Position numbers and translations under genes: made by a program | In this document: one piece after another, positions 1 to 6,707 of the stretch | How positions within the stretch are numbered: position 1 is the first letter of the stretch | Layout of the letters: every line of letters begins with the position of its first letter | Origin: Burkholderiales bacterium | GTDB taxonomy: Bacteria > Pseudomonadota > Gammaproteobacteria > Burkholderiales > Usitatibacteraceae | Reading direction: 5' to 3' | DNA length: 8,089 nt | NCBI GenBank assembly: GCA_025350945.1 | Contig: JANXWW010000112.1 | Coordinates: 1 to 8,089, forward strand | The notes under the pieces: model-generated | The model's database searches: none | What the model saw: the letters and a program-made list of their open reading frames with translations, nothing else | Told to the model about the DNA's origin: nothing

Positions 1-449
1 GGCTCACCAAATTTACGGCGCCACATGTCGCGGGCGCGAGCGAAATCGGTTTCTTTTAGCGTAGCCACAGCCGTTTCCACCAGCTCATCAACCACGCCTT
101 TTTGCTTCAGTGTTGCACCAACCCGCCTTGCGCCGTAGCGATTTCCCAGCACGCGCGCTTTGCCTTCGGCGTAGCGAGCCTCATTGAGAAAACCTTCTGC
201 CTCGCACCACGCGGTGACGGATTCAATTTCATCAACACTAAATTCGCTCTTACCCATTTTGGTGGTGAATTCTTTGCGGCTCATGTCACGGCGCGCAAGC
301 AAACGTAATGCGGCGGAAACGAGTTCACGATTTACAGGCTTTGGCTCGCCCATGGCACGAGCGGCACGCAACGCTTCGGGGCCAAATAAGCCTTCATCGG
401 CTTCGGTCTCTGGCACTACATCTTCAATAATATTAAGCGCGTGGTTCAC
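1..449 (-). CDS. recX: RecX, regulatory protein of RecA (3' end cut by window edge)
   Basis: RecX binds RecA filaments in the cytoplasm and limits their extension and activity. The visible translation contains the family's helical repeats: an LRLLARRDMSRKEF segment near the N terminus, a GFLNEARYAE motif (family form GYLNDxRYA), an RYGARRVGATLKQKGV segment, and RARDMWRRKFGE just before the window edge. The stop lies outside the window. The start is uncertain. The longest frame opens with GTG at 449, just after an in-frame TGA at 456-458. A GTG at 416 has a weak GAAG upstream. The ATG at 353 gives the usual RecX length of about 150 residues, if roughly 35 residues are missing off the edge. None of the three has a good ribosome binding site. 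The residues between 449 and 353 form an acidic extension (EDVVPETEADEG). recX follows recA, as in many proteobacteria, but about 400 bases separate them. The identity is secure; the exact start is not. Confidence 0.9.
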   Translation of the reverse strand, partial: MNHALNIIEDVVPETEADEGLFGPEALRAARAMGEPKPVNRELVSAALRLLARRDMSRKEFTTKMGKSEFSVDEIESVTAWCEAEGFLNEARYAEGKARVLGNRYGARRVGATLKQKGVVDELVETAVATLKETDFARARDMWRRKFGE

Positions 450-477
450 TGCCGTTCAACATGAAAATTAAAGTCGC

Positions 478-726
478 TCAGGTCGTGCAGAGAAACAAAA
501 GAAACATCGCAAACCATGCCGCGCTCCATAAATATTGCTCAGACGATTCAGTATCAGCAGCCAATTGAAATCCGGATAAACGATCTTGATGCAAATTTTG
601 CTGCGCCATTTTCTGTTTGCTTTGCGAATGGATTGCTCTGGGCTGAGTCGGCACATCGCGCGTCACATGAAGAACTGGATTCACCGCGCTTGCACCCAAA
701 AATATAGAACGATTTACATGGCTCAT
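478..726 (-). CDS. Possible small ORF of 82 codons between recA and recX
   Basis: I do not recognise this protein. An ATG at 726 is preceded by GTGAGG with 7 bases between GAGG and the ATG, one of the best ribosome binding sites in the window. An in-frame GTG lies two codons upstream, at 732. The predicted peptide begins MSHVNRSIFLGASAVNPV, has a polar glutamine- and serine-rich middle, and ends in a hydrophobic, aromatic stretch (YLWSAAWFAMFLLFL) that could sit in a membrane. It lies downstream of the two hairpins after recA and stops 28 bases before the earliest recX start. Against it: no family resemblance, and open frames of similar length exist on the other strand here. Apart from this ORF and the hairpins, I see nothing else in the 450-854 stretch. 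Confidence 0.3.
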   Translation of the reverse strand: MSHVNRSIFLGASAVNPVLHVTRDVPTQPRAIHSQSKQKMAQQNLHQDRLSGFQLAADTESSEQYLWSAAWFAMFLLFLCTT

Positions 727-753
727 ATTCACACCTCACTAAATTTTGCGCGT

Positions 754-791
754 AAAAAAAGCCGCCCTGCCCCAGCGAGGGATCGAACGGC
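754..791 (-). terminator. Intrinsic terminator downstream of recA
   Basis: Read on the minus strand, GCCG pairs with CGGC and an inner CCCT pairs with AGGG, with a six-base bulge on the 5' side. The hairpin is followed directly by seven U residues (the A run at 754-760). It lies about 65 bases after the recA stop, so it would end most recA transcripts before recX. The bulge weakens the stem, so readthrough is plausible. Confidence 0.6.
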
Positions 792-810
792 CCAACCATC
801 GAACTGGCAA

Positions 811-839
811 GCAGTGGCGTTAATGAAAAACGCCACTGC
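811..839 (-). terminator. Perfect 11-bp hairpin just after recA
   Basis: The arms at 811-821 and 829-839 are exact reverse complements (GCAGTGGCGTT / AACGCCACTGC) around a seven-base loop. It begins 16 bases after the recA stop codon. Neither strand has a U-tract directly after it, so it may act as a transcript-end stabiliser or a pause hairpin working with the U-tract terminator further downstream, rather than as a terminator on its own. Confidence 0.55.
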
Positions 840-854
840 AATTTAAAAAACTAA

Positions 855-1919
855 TTACTCGTCATCATCCTTTTCTACCGGCAATACCACCGCATCACCA
901 CGGCCCGCCACACCCACAATCGCGCGGATCTTGGCTTCAATTTCTTGCGCCATTTCTGGATTGTCTTTGAGGAATTTACGGCTGTTGTCTTTGCCTTGGC
1001 CGATTTTCTCGCCTTTGTACGCGTACCACGCACCCGATTTTTCGACCACTTTATGGATCACACCCAGCTCGATAATCTCGCCTTCGCGTGAAATACCTTC
1101 GCCATACAAGATATCGAAATCGGCAGTCTTGAATGGTGGTGCAACCTTGTTCTTCACCACCTTGACGCGGGTTTCAGAACCAATAACCTCTTCGCCCGAT
1201 TTAATCGCACCGGTGCGACGAATATCGATACGCACTGAGGCATAAAACTTCAGTGCATTGCCACCCGTGGTCGTTTCTGGGCTACCAAACATCACGCCGA
1301 TTTTCATACGAATCTGGTTGATGAAAATCACCAGTGTGTTTGAGCGTTTGATATTGGCGGTGAGTTTACGCAGCGCTTGCGACATCAGGCGCGCTTGCAG
1401 CCCCATGTGTGAATCGCCCATTTCGCCTTCGATCTCGGCGCGTGGCGTCAATGCGGCGACCGAATCGATGACCACAATATCGACCGAGCCTGAGCGCACC
1501 AACATGTCGGCGATTTCGAGTGCCTGTTCGCCGTTGTCCGGTTGTGAAATCAACAGATCGTTGATGTTTACGCCCAGCTTGGCGGCGTATTGCGGATCGA
1601 GCGCGTGCTCGGCGTCGATAAATGCTGCGGTGCCGCCAGACTTCTGCATTTCGGCGATGACTTGCAGGGTCAGCGTGGTTTTACCCGATGATTCCGGGCC
1701 GTAAATTTCCACCACACGGCCACGTGGCAGGCCGCCGATACCAAGCGCGATATCGAGGCCGAGTGAACCCGTGGAAACCGGAATAATGTCGTGACCAATG
1801 CTGCTCTCGCCCATTTTCATGATCGAGCCTTTGCCGAACTGTTTCTCGATCTGGGAAAGTGCGGCTTGTAGCGCTTTTGCTTTATTTTCGTCCATTGCGT
1901 TTTTATCCATCATGTTCAT
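855..1919 (-). CDS. recA: Recombinase RecA
   Basis: RecA forms ATP-dependent filaments on single-stranded DNA, carries out homologous pairing and strand exchange, and as a co-protease triggers LexA self-cleavage in the SOS response. The protein has 354 residues, the usual length. Walker A is GPESSGKT at 74-81 and the Walker B strand with VVIDSV is at about 149-154. The L1 region around EGEMGDSHMG is at 164-173. NQIRMKIGVMFGSPETTTGG, which leads into loop L2, is at 201-220. The C-terminal tail is acidic (EKDDDE), as expected for the autoregulatory tail. The ATG at 1919 is chosen because GGGAG lies 7 bases upstream; further ATGs at codons 3, 4 and 9 lack such a site. The gene is preceded by pncC and followed by recX. 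Two LexA boxes sit in its promoter. Nothing looks broken. Confidence 0.99.
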   Translation of the reverse strand: MNMMDKNAMDENKAKALQAALSQIEKQFGKGSIMKMGESSIGHDIIPVSTGSLGLDIALGIGGLPRGRVVEIYGPESSGKTTLTLQVIAEMQKSGGTAAFIDAEHALDPQYAAKLGVNINDLLISQPDNGEQALEIADMLVRSGSVDIVVIDSVAALTPRAEIEGEMGDSHMGLQARLMSQALRKLTANIKRSNTLVIFINQIRMKIGVMFGSPETTTGGNALKFYASVRIDIRRTGAIKSGEEVIGSETRVKVVKNKVAPPFKTADFDILYGEGISREGEIIELGVIHKVVEKSGAWYAYKGEKIGQGKDNSRKFLKDNPEMAQEIEAKIRAIVGVAGRGDAVVLPVEKDDDE

Positions 1920-1926
1920 GGCAAAG

Positions 1927-1931
1927 CTCCC
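1927..1931 (-). promoter_or_regulatory. Ribosome binding site of recA
   Basis: GGGAG on the minus strand, 7 bases before the ATG at 1919. It decides between several closely spaced ATG codons at the start of recA. Confidence 0.75.
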
Positions 1932-1971
1932 GGCTGTATTAAAGAAGACTAATCTAAAGAAACTTCAGAAA

Positions 1972-1987
1972 CTGTACCGATGTACAG
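1972..1987. promoter_or_regulatory. LexA box, recA-proximal copy
   Basis: CTGT, eight bases, ACAG: the core of the LexA operator used in beta- and gammaproteobacteria. The inner bases (ACCGATGT) are less AT-rich than the consensus, so this is probably the weaker of the two sites. It lies downstream of the predicted -10, around or just after the expected transcription start. Confidence 0.75.
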
Positions 1988-1988
1988 T

Positions 1989-2004
1989 CTGTATTTCTAT
2001 ACAG
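1989..2004. promoter_or_regulatory. LexA box, promoter-overlapping copy
   Basis: CTGT, ATTTCTAT, ACAG, followed by TA. This is a close match to the extended consensus TACTGTATATNNATACAGTA. It overlaps the predicted -10 hexamer of recA. Its centre is 17 bases from that of the neighbouring box, with a single base between the two 16-bp cores. Confidence 0.88.
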
Positions 2005-2029
2005 TACCGAAAAAAATTGCCGGTTGCAA
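2001..2029 (-). promoter_or_regulatory. Probable sigma-70 promoter of recA
   Basis: On the minus strand, TTGCAA (2029-2024) is followed after 17 bases by TACTGT (2006-2001). The spacing is ideal, the -35 is good and the -10 is weak, and a run of seven T lies in the spacer. The -10 overlaps the stronger LexA box, as expected for SOS repression. Transcription would start near 1994, giving an mRNA leader of about 75 bases. Confidence 0.55.
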
Positions 2030-2045
2030 GTTTTTTTTGAAGAAA

Positions 2046-2061
2046 TTGGCGGAACCGCCAA
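2046..2061 (-). terminator. Hairpin directly after pncC, possible weak terminator
   Basis: TTGGCGG and CCGCCAA pair around two bases (realistically a 6-bp stem with a 4-base loop), starting right after the pncC stop codon. On the minus strand the stem is followed by TTTCTTC, a broken U-tract. It would partly separate pncC transcription from the recA promoter that follows. Confidence 0.45.
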
Positions 2062-2550
2062 CTATTGAAGATTATGCAGCAGTTCTTCCAATGCCTTGGC
2101 AACAGTTTGGCTGCGAACTGCCGCCCGATCACCTGAAAATAGGTAACGCTTTGAAATGATTGAACTATTTTCGCCAATTGCGCTGCGTATAGCCCACGCA
2201 ATCCAGACCGTACCGACCGGTTTTTCAAATGTACCGCCCGCCGGGCCGGCAATGCCGGAAACCGCAATCGCCACATGCGCATGCGACTTTGCTAATGCGC
2301 CTTGCGCCATTTCTCGCACAACAGTCTCTGACACCGCGCCATGCACATCCAGGCTTGTTTGCGCCACGCCCAAGGCCTCAACCTTGGCTGGATAGGAGTA
2401 AGTGACAAACGCCCGATCAAACCAAGCAGAGCAGCCTGGAATGGCCGTAATCGCTTCGGCAATACCACCGCCCGTGCAGGACTCGGCGGTGGCGATCATC
2501 CAGCCCTTGTTTATCAGCGCTAGGCCAATTTGGCTTGCAAGTTCAATCAC
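2062..2550 (-). CDS. pncC: Nicotinamide-nucleotide amidohydrolase PncC (CinA C-terminal domain family)
   Basis: PncC deamidates nicotinamide mononucleotide to nicotinate mononucleotide plus ammonia, recycling pyridine nucleotides in the cytoplasm. The product has 162 residues, the size of the stand-alone CinA C-terminal domain; full-length CinA carries an extra N-terminal molybdopterin-binding-like domain that is absent here. Visible family motifs are TAESCTGG at 21-28, with the conserved serine at 24; VTYSYPAK at 49-56 (family VTYSNxAK), with its lysine; HGAVSE at 70-75; and VSGIAGP at 97-103 with a downstream KPVGTVW at 110-116. The start is GTG at 2550, chosen because the family's N-terminal helix begins there. 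Upstream only GAAAG, 9 bases away, could serve as a ribosome binding site. The gene lies just ahead of recA, a common arrangement (ygaD/pncC-recA in E. coli), and 50 bases after the large glycosyltransferase gene. Confidence 0.93.
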   Translation of the reverse strand: MIELASQIGLALINKGWMIATAESCTGGGIAEAITAIPGCSAWFDRAFVTYSYPAKVEALGVAQTSLDVHGAVSETVVREMAQGALAKSHAHVAIAVSGIAGPAGGTFEKPVGTVWIAWAIRSAIGENSSIISKRYLFSGDRAAVRSQTVAKALEELLHNLQ

Positions 2551-2582
2551 AAAAAAATGCTTTCATATTAATGTTTAGTGTT

Positions 2583-2600
2583 TTGCAGCAAGTGCTGCAA
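2583..2600 (-). terminator. 8-bp inverted repeat at the end of the glycosyltransferase gene
   Basis: TTGCAGCA and TGCTGCAA are exact reverse complements separated by two bases, immediately after the stop codon of the large gene. No U-tract follows on the minus strand. It could stabilise the transcript end or act as a weak terminator before pncC; it could also be a protein-binding palindrome in the 50-base pncC upstream region. Confidence 0.35.
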
Positions 2601-5600
2601 TCAGGAACCAAAGCGGTGATGCAGTAAGCCAGTATGCAAAAGCTCGATCTGTTGAATGGAGCTGAGGCGTACATTGACAGGTGAGCCGCGCAGTACATTC
2701 GGTGGCACATCAAGCGCTGGAAATTTAGCCAGAAACCGATTCGCGTAGCGCTGCCATGTGGGGCTGTAGATGCCATCTGAAAAATGCACCAGCAACAAAT
2801 CCATCGGCACCACCAATCGCAGTCCGGTCAAATACGCACGATACGTGAAATCAACATCATACAAATGAAAGCCGTCAAATTCTGCTTCATCGTATTTGAT
2901 TTGTTCCCAGACACGCCGATGCGTGGCGATAAACACTCCGTCAAGGGCTTGGATACCCTTCATCGCAATATCCTGCACACCCGGCGCAAAGTAAGAAAGT
3001 ATGGAATCCGGTTTTCGCCAATCGTGTCGCGCATGAATAATCTGGCCGCAGCAATTCGGATAGCCGCTGTCCATAAAGGCCGGGCCCGTGAGGCGACTCG
3101 TTCCGGCCACGCCGATCACATCGCTTGTTTGCAAATGATGCAGCACGCGAACGCCAAAATCAGCTTGGACAAAATCGATATCATCATGGCAAAAAATCAG
3201 AATATCGCCTGATGCTTTTGCCGCACCCCGGTTATATCCCTCAGCCAGCGATTTGGCATCGTGAATGCCGATGATTTCAACACTGTGCGCGGCGAATTGC
3301 GTTTCCAGCGCTGATTTTACGCCGGCAAAATAATCAGCTCGGATGCTGCAAACAATCGCGGACACTTTGGTGCGCTTGATTTTCTGCGGCACGATTTTCC
3401 GCCACGCGGATTTAGCTTCGTGATGCGTTTGCGCCCATCCCATATATGCACCCATGGCAAATGTCTTTGCCAGCGCCCAGTCGGGCCGGGTCTTTAACAC
3501 CGCCGTAATCGTGGCAACGCCTTCGTCGATACGCCCTGAATCCAGCGCGGCCTTGGTGGCAATGACTGCGCCATCGCAACCGAGATAAGTTGTCGGCGAA
3601 GCTTTCGCCGCAATGCGCGCCTCGCACCAATCCCGCCACACGTTTCTATACAACGCCTCAAGATCACAAGTGAATTTCTTTGCATCCATCACAGAACTCG
3701 CACGCAAACGTTCACGTAATGATTGGCGAAGTATAGTCAACGACGCGGCATTTGCGGCAAGACGCTTCGCCAGCGCCAGCCATTGCGTTTCGTCTCGTGC
3801 GATCCATTCATCCATACCGACAATGGTCAACACACTCGCCACCATGCGCGAACAAGATGTCGCACCCGCCAGCGTGAGTACCGGCACACCTTGCCACATC
3901 GCACGCAGTGTCGCGAGCGGATCTGAAAGGCCCATTGCATCGAGCACAATATCGATGCGATCAAAAATATTCTCACGAGCCGACGATTCGGCATCGCTTA
4001 AAAAATCGATTCGAGTCGCATCACAATTTAATTTTTCCAGTAGCCTGCGCTGTGCAAAACCTGCGGGAATATGGGCAATTACTATCCTCGCTTGCGGCAA
4101 TTCCACCAACAGGCGATTCCACAGCGCCAACATAAAATCCGAAAGCCTTGATGCTTCGCTGAAATAGCCGAACGTAATGTGCCCGTTCGTCAATATGGGC
4201 GGCGCATTTGCAGGCAGCGCCTCCAACTCTGGTTGCCAGCAAAACGACGTTTGCGGCAAACGCAGCAAACGATTATTTTTCTTCTCGTCCAGATCGCTAA
4301 TCGTGTCGCCAATCCAATGCGAAATTCCATTCATGCCCGTATCGCACTGATACCCCAGCCAGCTTATCTGCACCGGTGCCACGCGATGTGCGAACACACC
4401 CATGCGATGCGCTTCACCATGGCCGGAAAGGTCAATCAAAATGTCGATGCCATCCTGGTGAATTGTCTTAGCCGCCTGATCGTCGTCCATGCCCGTCAGA
4501 CTGCGGATGGTAACGCCGAGCATTGAGAGTGGCGAGTTAGGCGCATCGTCAAACCAGAAAATATCAAACTCGCGGCGATCATGCGATTGCAGCACGGGCT
4601 CAATAAAAGCTGCGAGCCGACGCAGTGGATCGACCGACACATAGCCAATGCGAAGTTTGCGATTCGGCTCCGGCGAATTAACCAGTAACGGCGCGCCGCT
4701 AGCATGAAACTCAAACCGATCCGACCATTCGCGGTGTAGCGCAAACAATTTTTCCTGGCTGATTGTGGGGTCTGCCCGCAGCGCTGCGATTTTGTTGCTC
4801 ATCGAAAAATGCTGGCGCGAATCGAGATGCGATGCTTCTTCAAATAATTGAATGGCCTCGGCGAGACGCCCCTGCCGTAAATAATGTTTTCCCAAATCAT
4901 TATGCACGCCTGAATCATCACTGCTCAATGTCATCTGTTCCAACGCAGCAATGTCGGCATCAGGCGAAGATCGCTGCTTGCACCACACCTGCCAAACAGC
5001 GATGTACTGCGCCTCAAGATCATCGACAAATTTTTTAAAATTTACCAACGCGCTCGATTGCACACGCTCGCGCAGACCTGCGCGCAGTTGCGTGAGCGAC
5101 TTCACATCAGCACATAGCTGCTTTGCGCGTTGCAGCCAGTCTTTGGCATCTTGCGCAATCCAGTCATGCAAACCAATCGCTGTCAGCAAGCTCGCGCTCG
5201 AACGCGAACATGATGTAGCGCCGGGCAGCGTGAGCACCGGCACGCCCTGCCACAGCGCATCGAGCGTGGTGGTCGCGCCCGAAAATGGCAGCGGGTCAAG
5301 CGCTATATCAACCATGCCAAATGATTCGCGATACTCGCGCACGCTCACACGCGGCAAAAATTCAAGCCGCACTTGATCTACACGCAATAATTCAATAATA
5401 CGTTGCCGCGCAAACCCCTCCGCAATACCCGCCACCCGCAGGCGCGAATTCGGCATCGCGATCAATAACTGTCGCCATAGGTTCAAGGTTGCGTCCGTTA
5501 ATTTAATCGCGTTGTTAAATGATCCAAATGTGATGTGACCGTTTTTCAATGCAGGTAACTGGGTAACTTCAGGCGCGTTTTCATCGGGTCGCCAGCACCA

Positions 5601-6707
5601 TTGCGTATGCGGCATGCGCAGTAGTTTTTCGGTATGAAAATTTTCATTTCCGATGGGATCGGCAACAATATCGGTCAGCCGATAATCCATTGCCGCCAAA
5701 CCGGTCGTGCCCAAATAATCGAGCCATGTAATCTGTACCGGTGCCGGGCGACGGGCAAAAGCACCGAGGCGGTTTTGACCGGTGTGACCGGCGATATCGA
5801 TCAGGATATCGATACCGTCATCATGAATTTTTTTGGCTACCTCCTCGTCGGTTGCACCTTTTAAAATGCAGGAGGTGCTCGCAACACCGCGTGCAGCAAG
5901 GCTTTCCGGCGATTGTGGATTATTGAAATAGCAATACACTGCAAATCGCTCACGATTATGACCCGCGATAACAGGATCGATAAATGCCGGTAGAGCGCCA
6001 TGACAATCGGGTGAAACATAGCCGATGCGAATTTTTCGATTAGGTTCAGGCGTATTGACTAGCACTGGCGCGCTCGCCGACACCGCCTCAAACCACGCGG
6101 ACCATTCGCGATGCGCATTTAAAATATCGGTCGGACTTAATTCGCAATCGAGTTTCATGACGGCAAGCCGGTTACTGGCCGCTTGCGGCAGCATCGGGTT
6201 TAAGCGCAGCGCGGCGGTATAGCAGCGAATGGCATCCTGAAGCCGACCCTGCTCTTTGTAAAGATTGCCGAGGTTGTTGAGGGTCTTGGGTGAATCAGGC
6301 GAATCAGACGCATCTTCAAGTGCTACTACTGAATCATCAATTCGCCCGACCGCTTGCAGGGCAGAAGAAAGATTTATTCGCGCACTGTTTAAATCCGGCG
6401 AGAGTTGCAATGCGACTTGATGCGATTGAATTGCGTCGTCAAATCGTTGCAAGGCAAATTGCGCATTGCCGCGATTCACATACGCTGCAGCGAGTGAAGA
6501 GTCACCGGCAATGGCGCGATCAAAGAGCTCTATTGCTGGCTGAAAGTGTCCTGTTTGATACGCAATAATCGCAAGTCCATGTAGCGCATTTGCGTTTGCA
6601 CTGTTGGCTGCAATGGCAGAACGAAATCTTACTTCAGCTTCGCGTATTTCACCGCGTTGCAAATACGAAAATGCATCGCGAGTAAGTTGATCTGGAACTC
6701 CATTCAT
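2601..6707 (-). CDS. Multidomain glycosyltransferase: TPR array, two GT41 (SPINDLY/OGT-like) modules and a C-terminal GT2 domain
   Basis: 1368 residues, with no signal peptide or membrane segment, so probably cytoplasmic. Five TPR-like repeats span about 5-173. The first GT41 domain (about 224-578) has GYVSPD at 229-234, DGIDILIDIAGHT at 297-309, FARRPAPVQITWL at 317-329, FNNAIKL with Lys402, and GATTTLD at 477-483. A lone TPR (about 598-631) precedes a second GT41-like domain (about 682-1030) that is clearly homologous but degenerate. A short helical stretch (1043-1093) leads to a GT2-type domain (about 1112-1330) with HDDID at 1174-1178, ALDGVF at 1254-1259 and EFDGFHLYDVDF at 1276-1287. 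GT41 enzymes transfer sugars, often GlcNAc or glucose, to protein Ser/Thr or Asn; GT2 enzymes use nucleotide sugars with a metal bound at the DxD. The acceptor is unknown. The ATG at 6707 overlaps the upstream stop as ATGA, which argues against the in-frame ATG 150 bases earlier. I infer a protein- or surface-glycosylation role only from the domains. Confidence 0.9.
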   Translation of the reverse strand: MNGVPDQLTRDAFSYLQRGEIREAEVRFRSAIAANSANANALHGLAIIAYQTGHFQPAIELFDRAIAGDSSLAAAYVNRGNAQFALQRFDDAIQSHQVALQLSPDLNSARINLSSALQAVGRIDDSVVALEDASDSPDSPKTLNNLGNLYKEQGRLQDAIRCYTAALRLNPMLPQAASNRLAVMKLDCELSPTDILNAHREWSAWFEAVSASAPVLVNTPEPNRKIRIGYVSPDCHGALPAFIDPVIAGHNRERFAVYCYFNNPQSPESLAARGVASTSCILKGATDEEVAKKIHDDGIDILIDIAGHTGQNRLGAFARRPAPVQITWLDYLGTTGLAAMDYRLTDIVADPIGNENFHTEKLLRMPHTQWCWRPDENAPEVTQLPALKNGHITFGSFNNAIKLTDATLNLWRQLLIAMPNSRLRVAGIAEGFARQRIIELLRVDQVRLEFLPRVSVREYRESFGMVDIALDPLPFSGATTTLDALWQGVPVLTLPGATSCSRSSASLLTAIGLHDWIAQDAKDWLQRAKQLCADVKSLTQLRAGLRERVQSSALVNFKKFVDDLEAQYIAVWQVWCKQRSSPDADIAALEQMTLSSDDSGVHNDLGKHYLRQGRLAEAIQLFEEASHLDSRQHFSMSNKIAALRADPTISQEKLFALHREWSDRFEFHASGAPLLVNSPEPNRKLRIGYVSVDPLRRLAAFIEPVLQSHDRREFDIFWFDDAPNSPLSMLGVTIRSLTGMDDDQAAKTIHQDGIDILIDLSGHGEAHRMGVFAHRVAPVQISWLGYQCDTGMNGISHWIGDTISDLDEKKNNRLLRLPQTSFCWQPELEALPANAPPILTNGHITFGYFSEASRLSDFMLALWNRLLVELPQARIVIAHIPAGFAQRRLLEKLNCDATRIDFLSDAESSARENIFDRIDIVLDAMGLSDPLATLRAMWQGVPVLTLAGATSCSRMVASVLTIVGMDEWIARDETQWLALAKRLAANAASLTILRQSLRERLRASSVMDAKKFTCDLEALYRNVWRDWCEARIAAKASPTTYLGCDGAVIATKAALDSGRIDEGVATITAVLKTRPDWALAKTFAMGAYMGWAQTHHEAKSAWRKIVPQKIKRTKVSAIVCSIRADYFAGVKSALETQFAAHSVEIIGIHDAKSLAEGYNRGAAKASGDILIFCHDDIDFVQADFGVRVLHHLQTSDVIGVAGTSRLTGPAFMDSGYPNCCGQIIHARHDWRKPDSILSYFAPGVQDIAMKGIQALDGVFIATHRRVWEQIKYDEAEFDGFHLYDVDFTYRAYLTGLRLVVPMDLLLVHFSDGIYSPTWQRYANRFLAKFPALDVPPNVLRGSPVNVRLSSIQQIELLHTGLLHHRFGS
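3618..4916 (-). repeat. Second, degenerate copy of the TPR-GT41 duplication
   Basis: Residues about 598-1030, with one TPR left in front of the GT41-like domain. DNA identity with the first copy is locally high: my hand alignment of 3847-3903 with 5203-5259 shows 9 differences in 57 bases. At functional positions it departs from the family: Arg854 replaces Lys402 of copy one, GATTTLD (477-483) becomes DPLATLR (929-935), and the LGTTGLAAMDYRLTD segment (332-346) becomes QCDTGMNGISHWIGD. Confidence 0.8.
4971..6287 (-). repeat. First copy of an internal TPR-GT41 duplication
   Basis: Residues about 141-579 of the large glycosyltransferase. Both copies carry HREWS, an alanine-proline segment, then LVN(T/S)PEPNRK(I/L)RIGYVS (199-232 here, 658-691 in the second copy), DGIDILID, APVQI(T/S)WL, NGHITFG and GVPVLTL(P/A)GATSCSR. 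This copy keeps most nucleotide-sugar-binding positions of the GT41 family. Confidence 0.8.

Noticed and set aside
516..707. Plus-strand ORF of 63 codons between recX and recA
   Set aside because: No recognisable motif, and none of the plus-strand frames here has a convincing ribosome binding site. It overlaps the better-supported minus-strand small ORF.
767..791. tRNA-like T-loop phrase (GTTCGATCCC on the minus strand) after recA
   Set aside because: No pairing T-stem, anticodon arm or acceptor stem can be formed around it; the upstream bases are the recA-end hairpin. It is explained as the bulge and stem of a terminator.
1258..1704. 148-codon plus-strand ORF opposite recA
   Set aside because: It is antisense to highly conserved recA codons, and its low-complexity serine/isoleucine composition is typical of a reverse-frame shadow.
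2551..2600. Possible pncC promoter (TTGCTG, 15 bases, TAATAT) in the 50-bp gap after the glycosyltransferase gene
   Set aside because: The spacing is too short, and AT-rich gaps give such matches by chance. pncC may simply be read through from upstream.
3613..4167. 184-codon plus-strand ORF opposite the glycosyltransferase
   Set aside because: Serine/arginine-rich shadow of the minus-strand GT41-like coding sequence, with no family motif.
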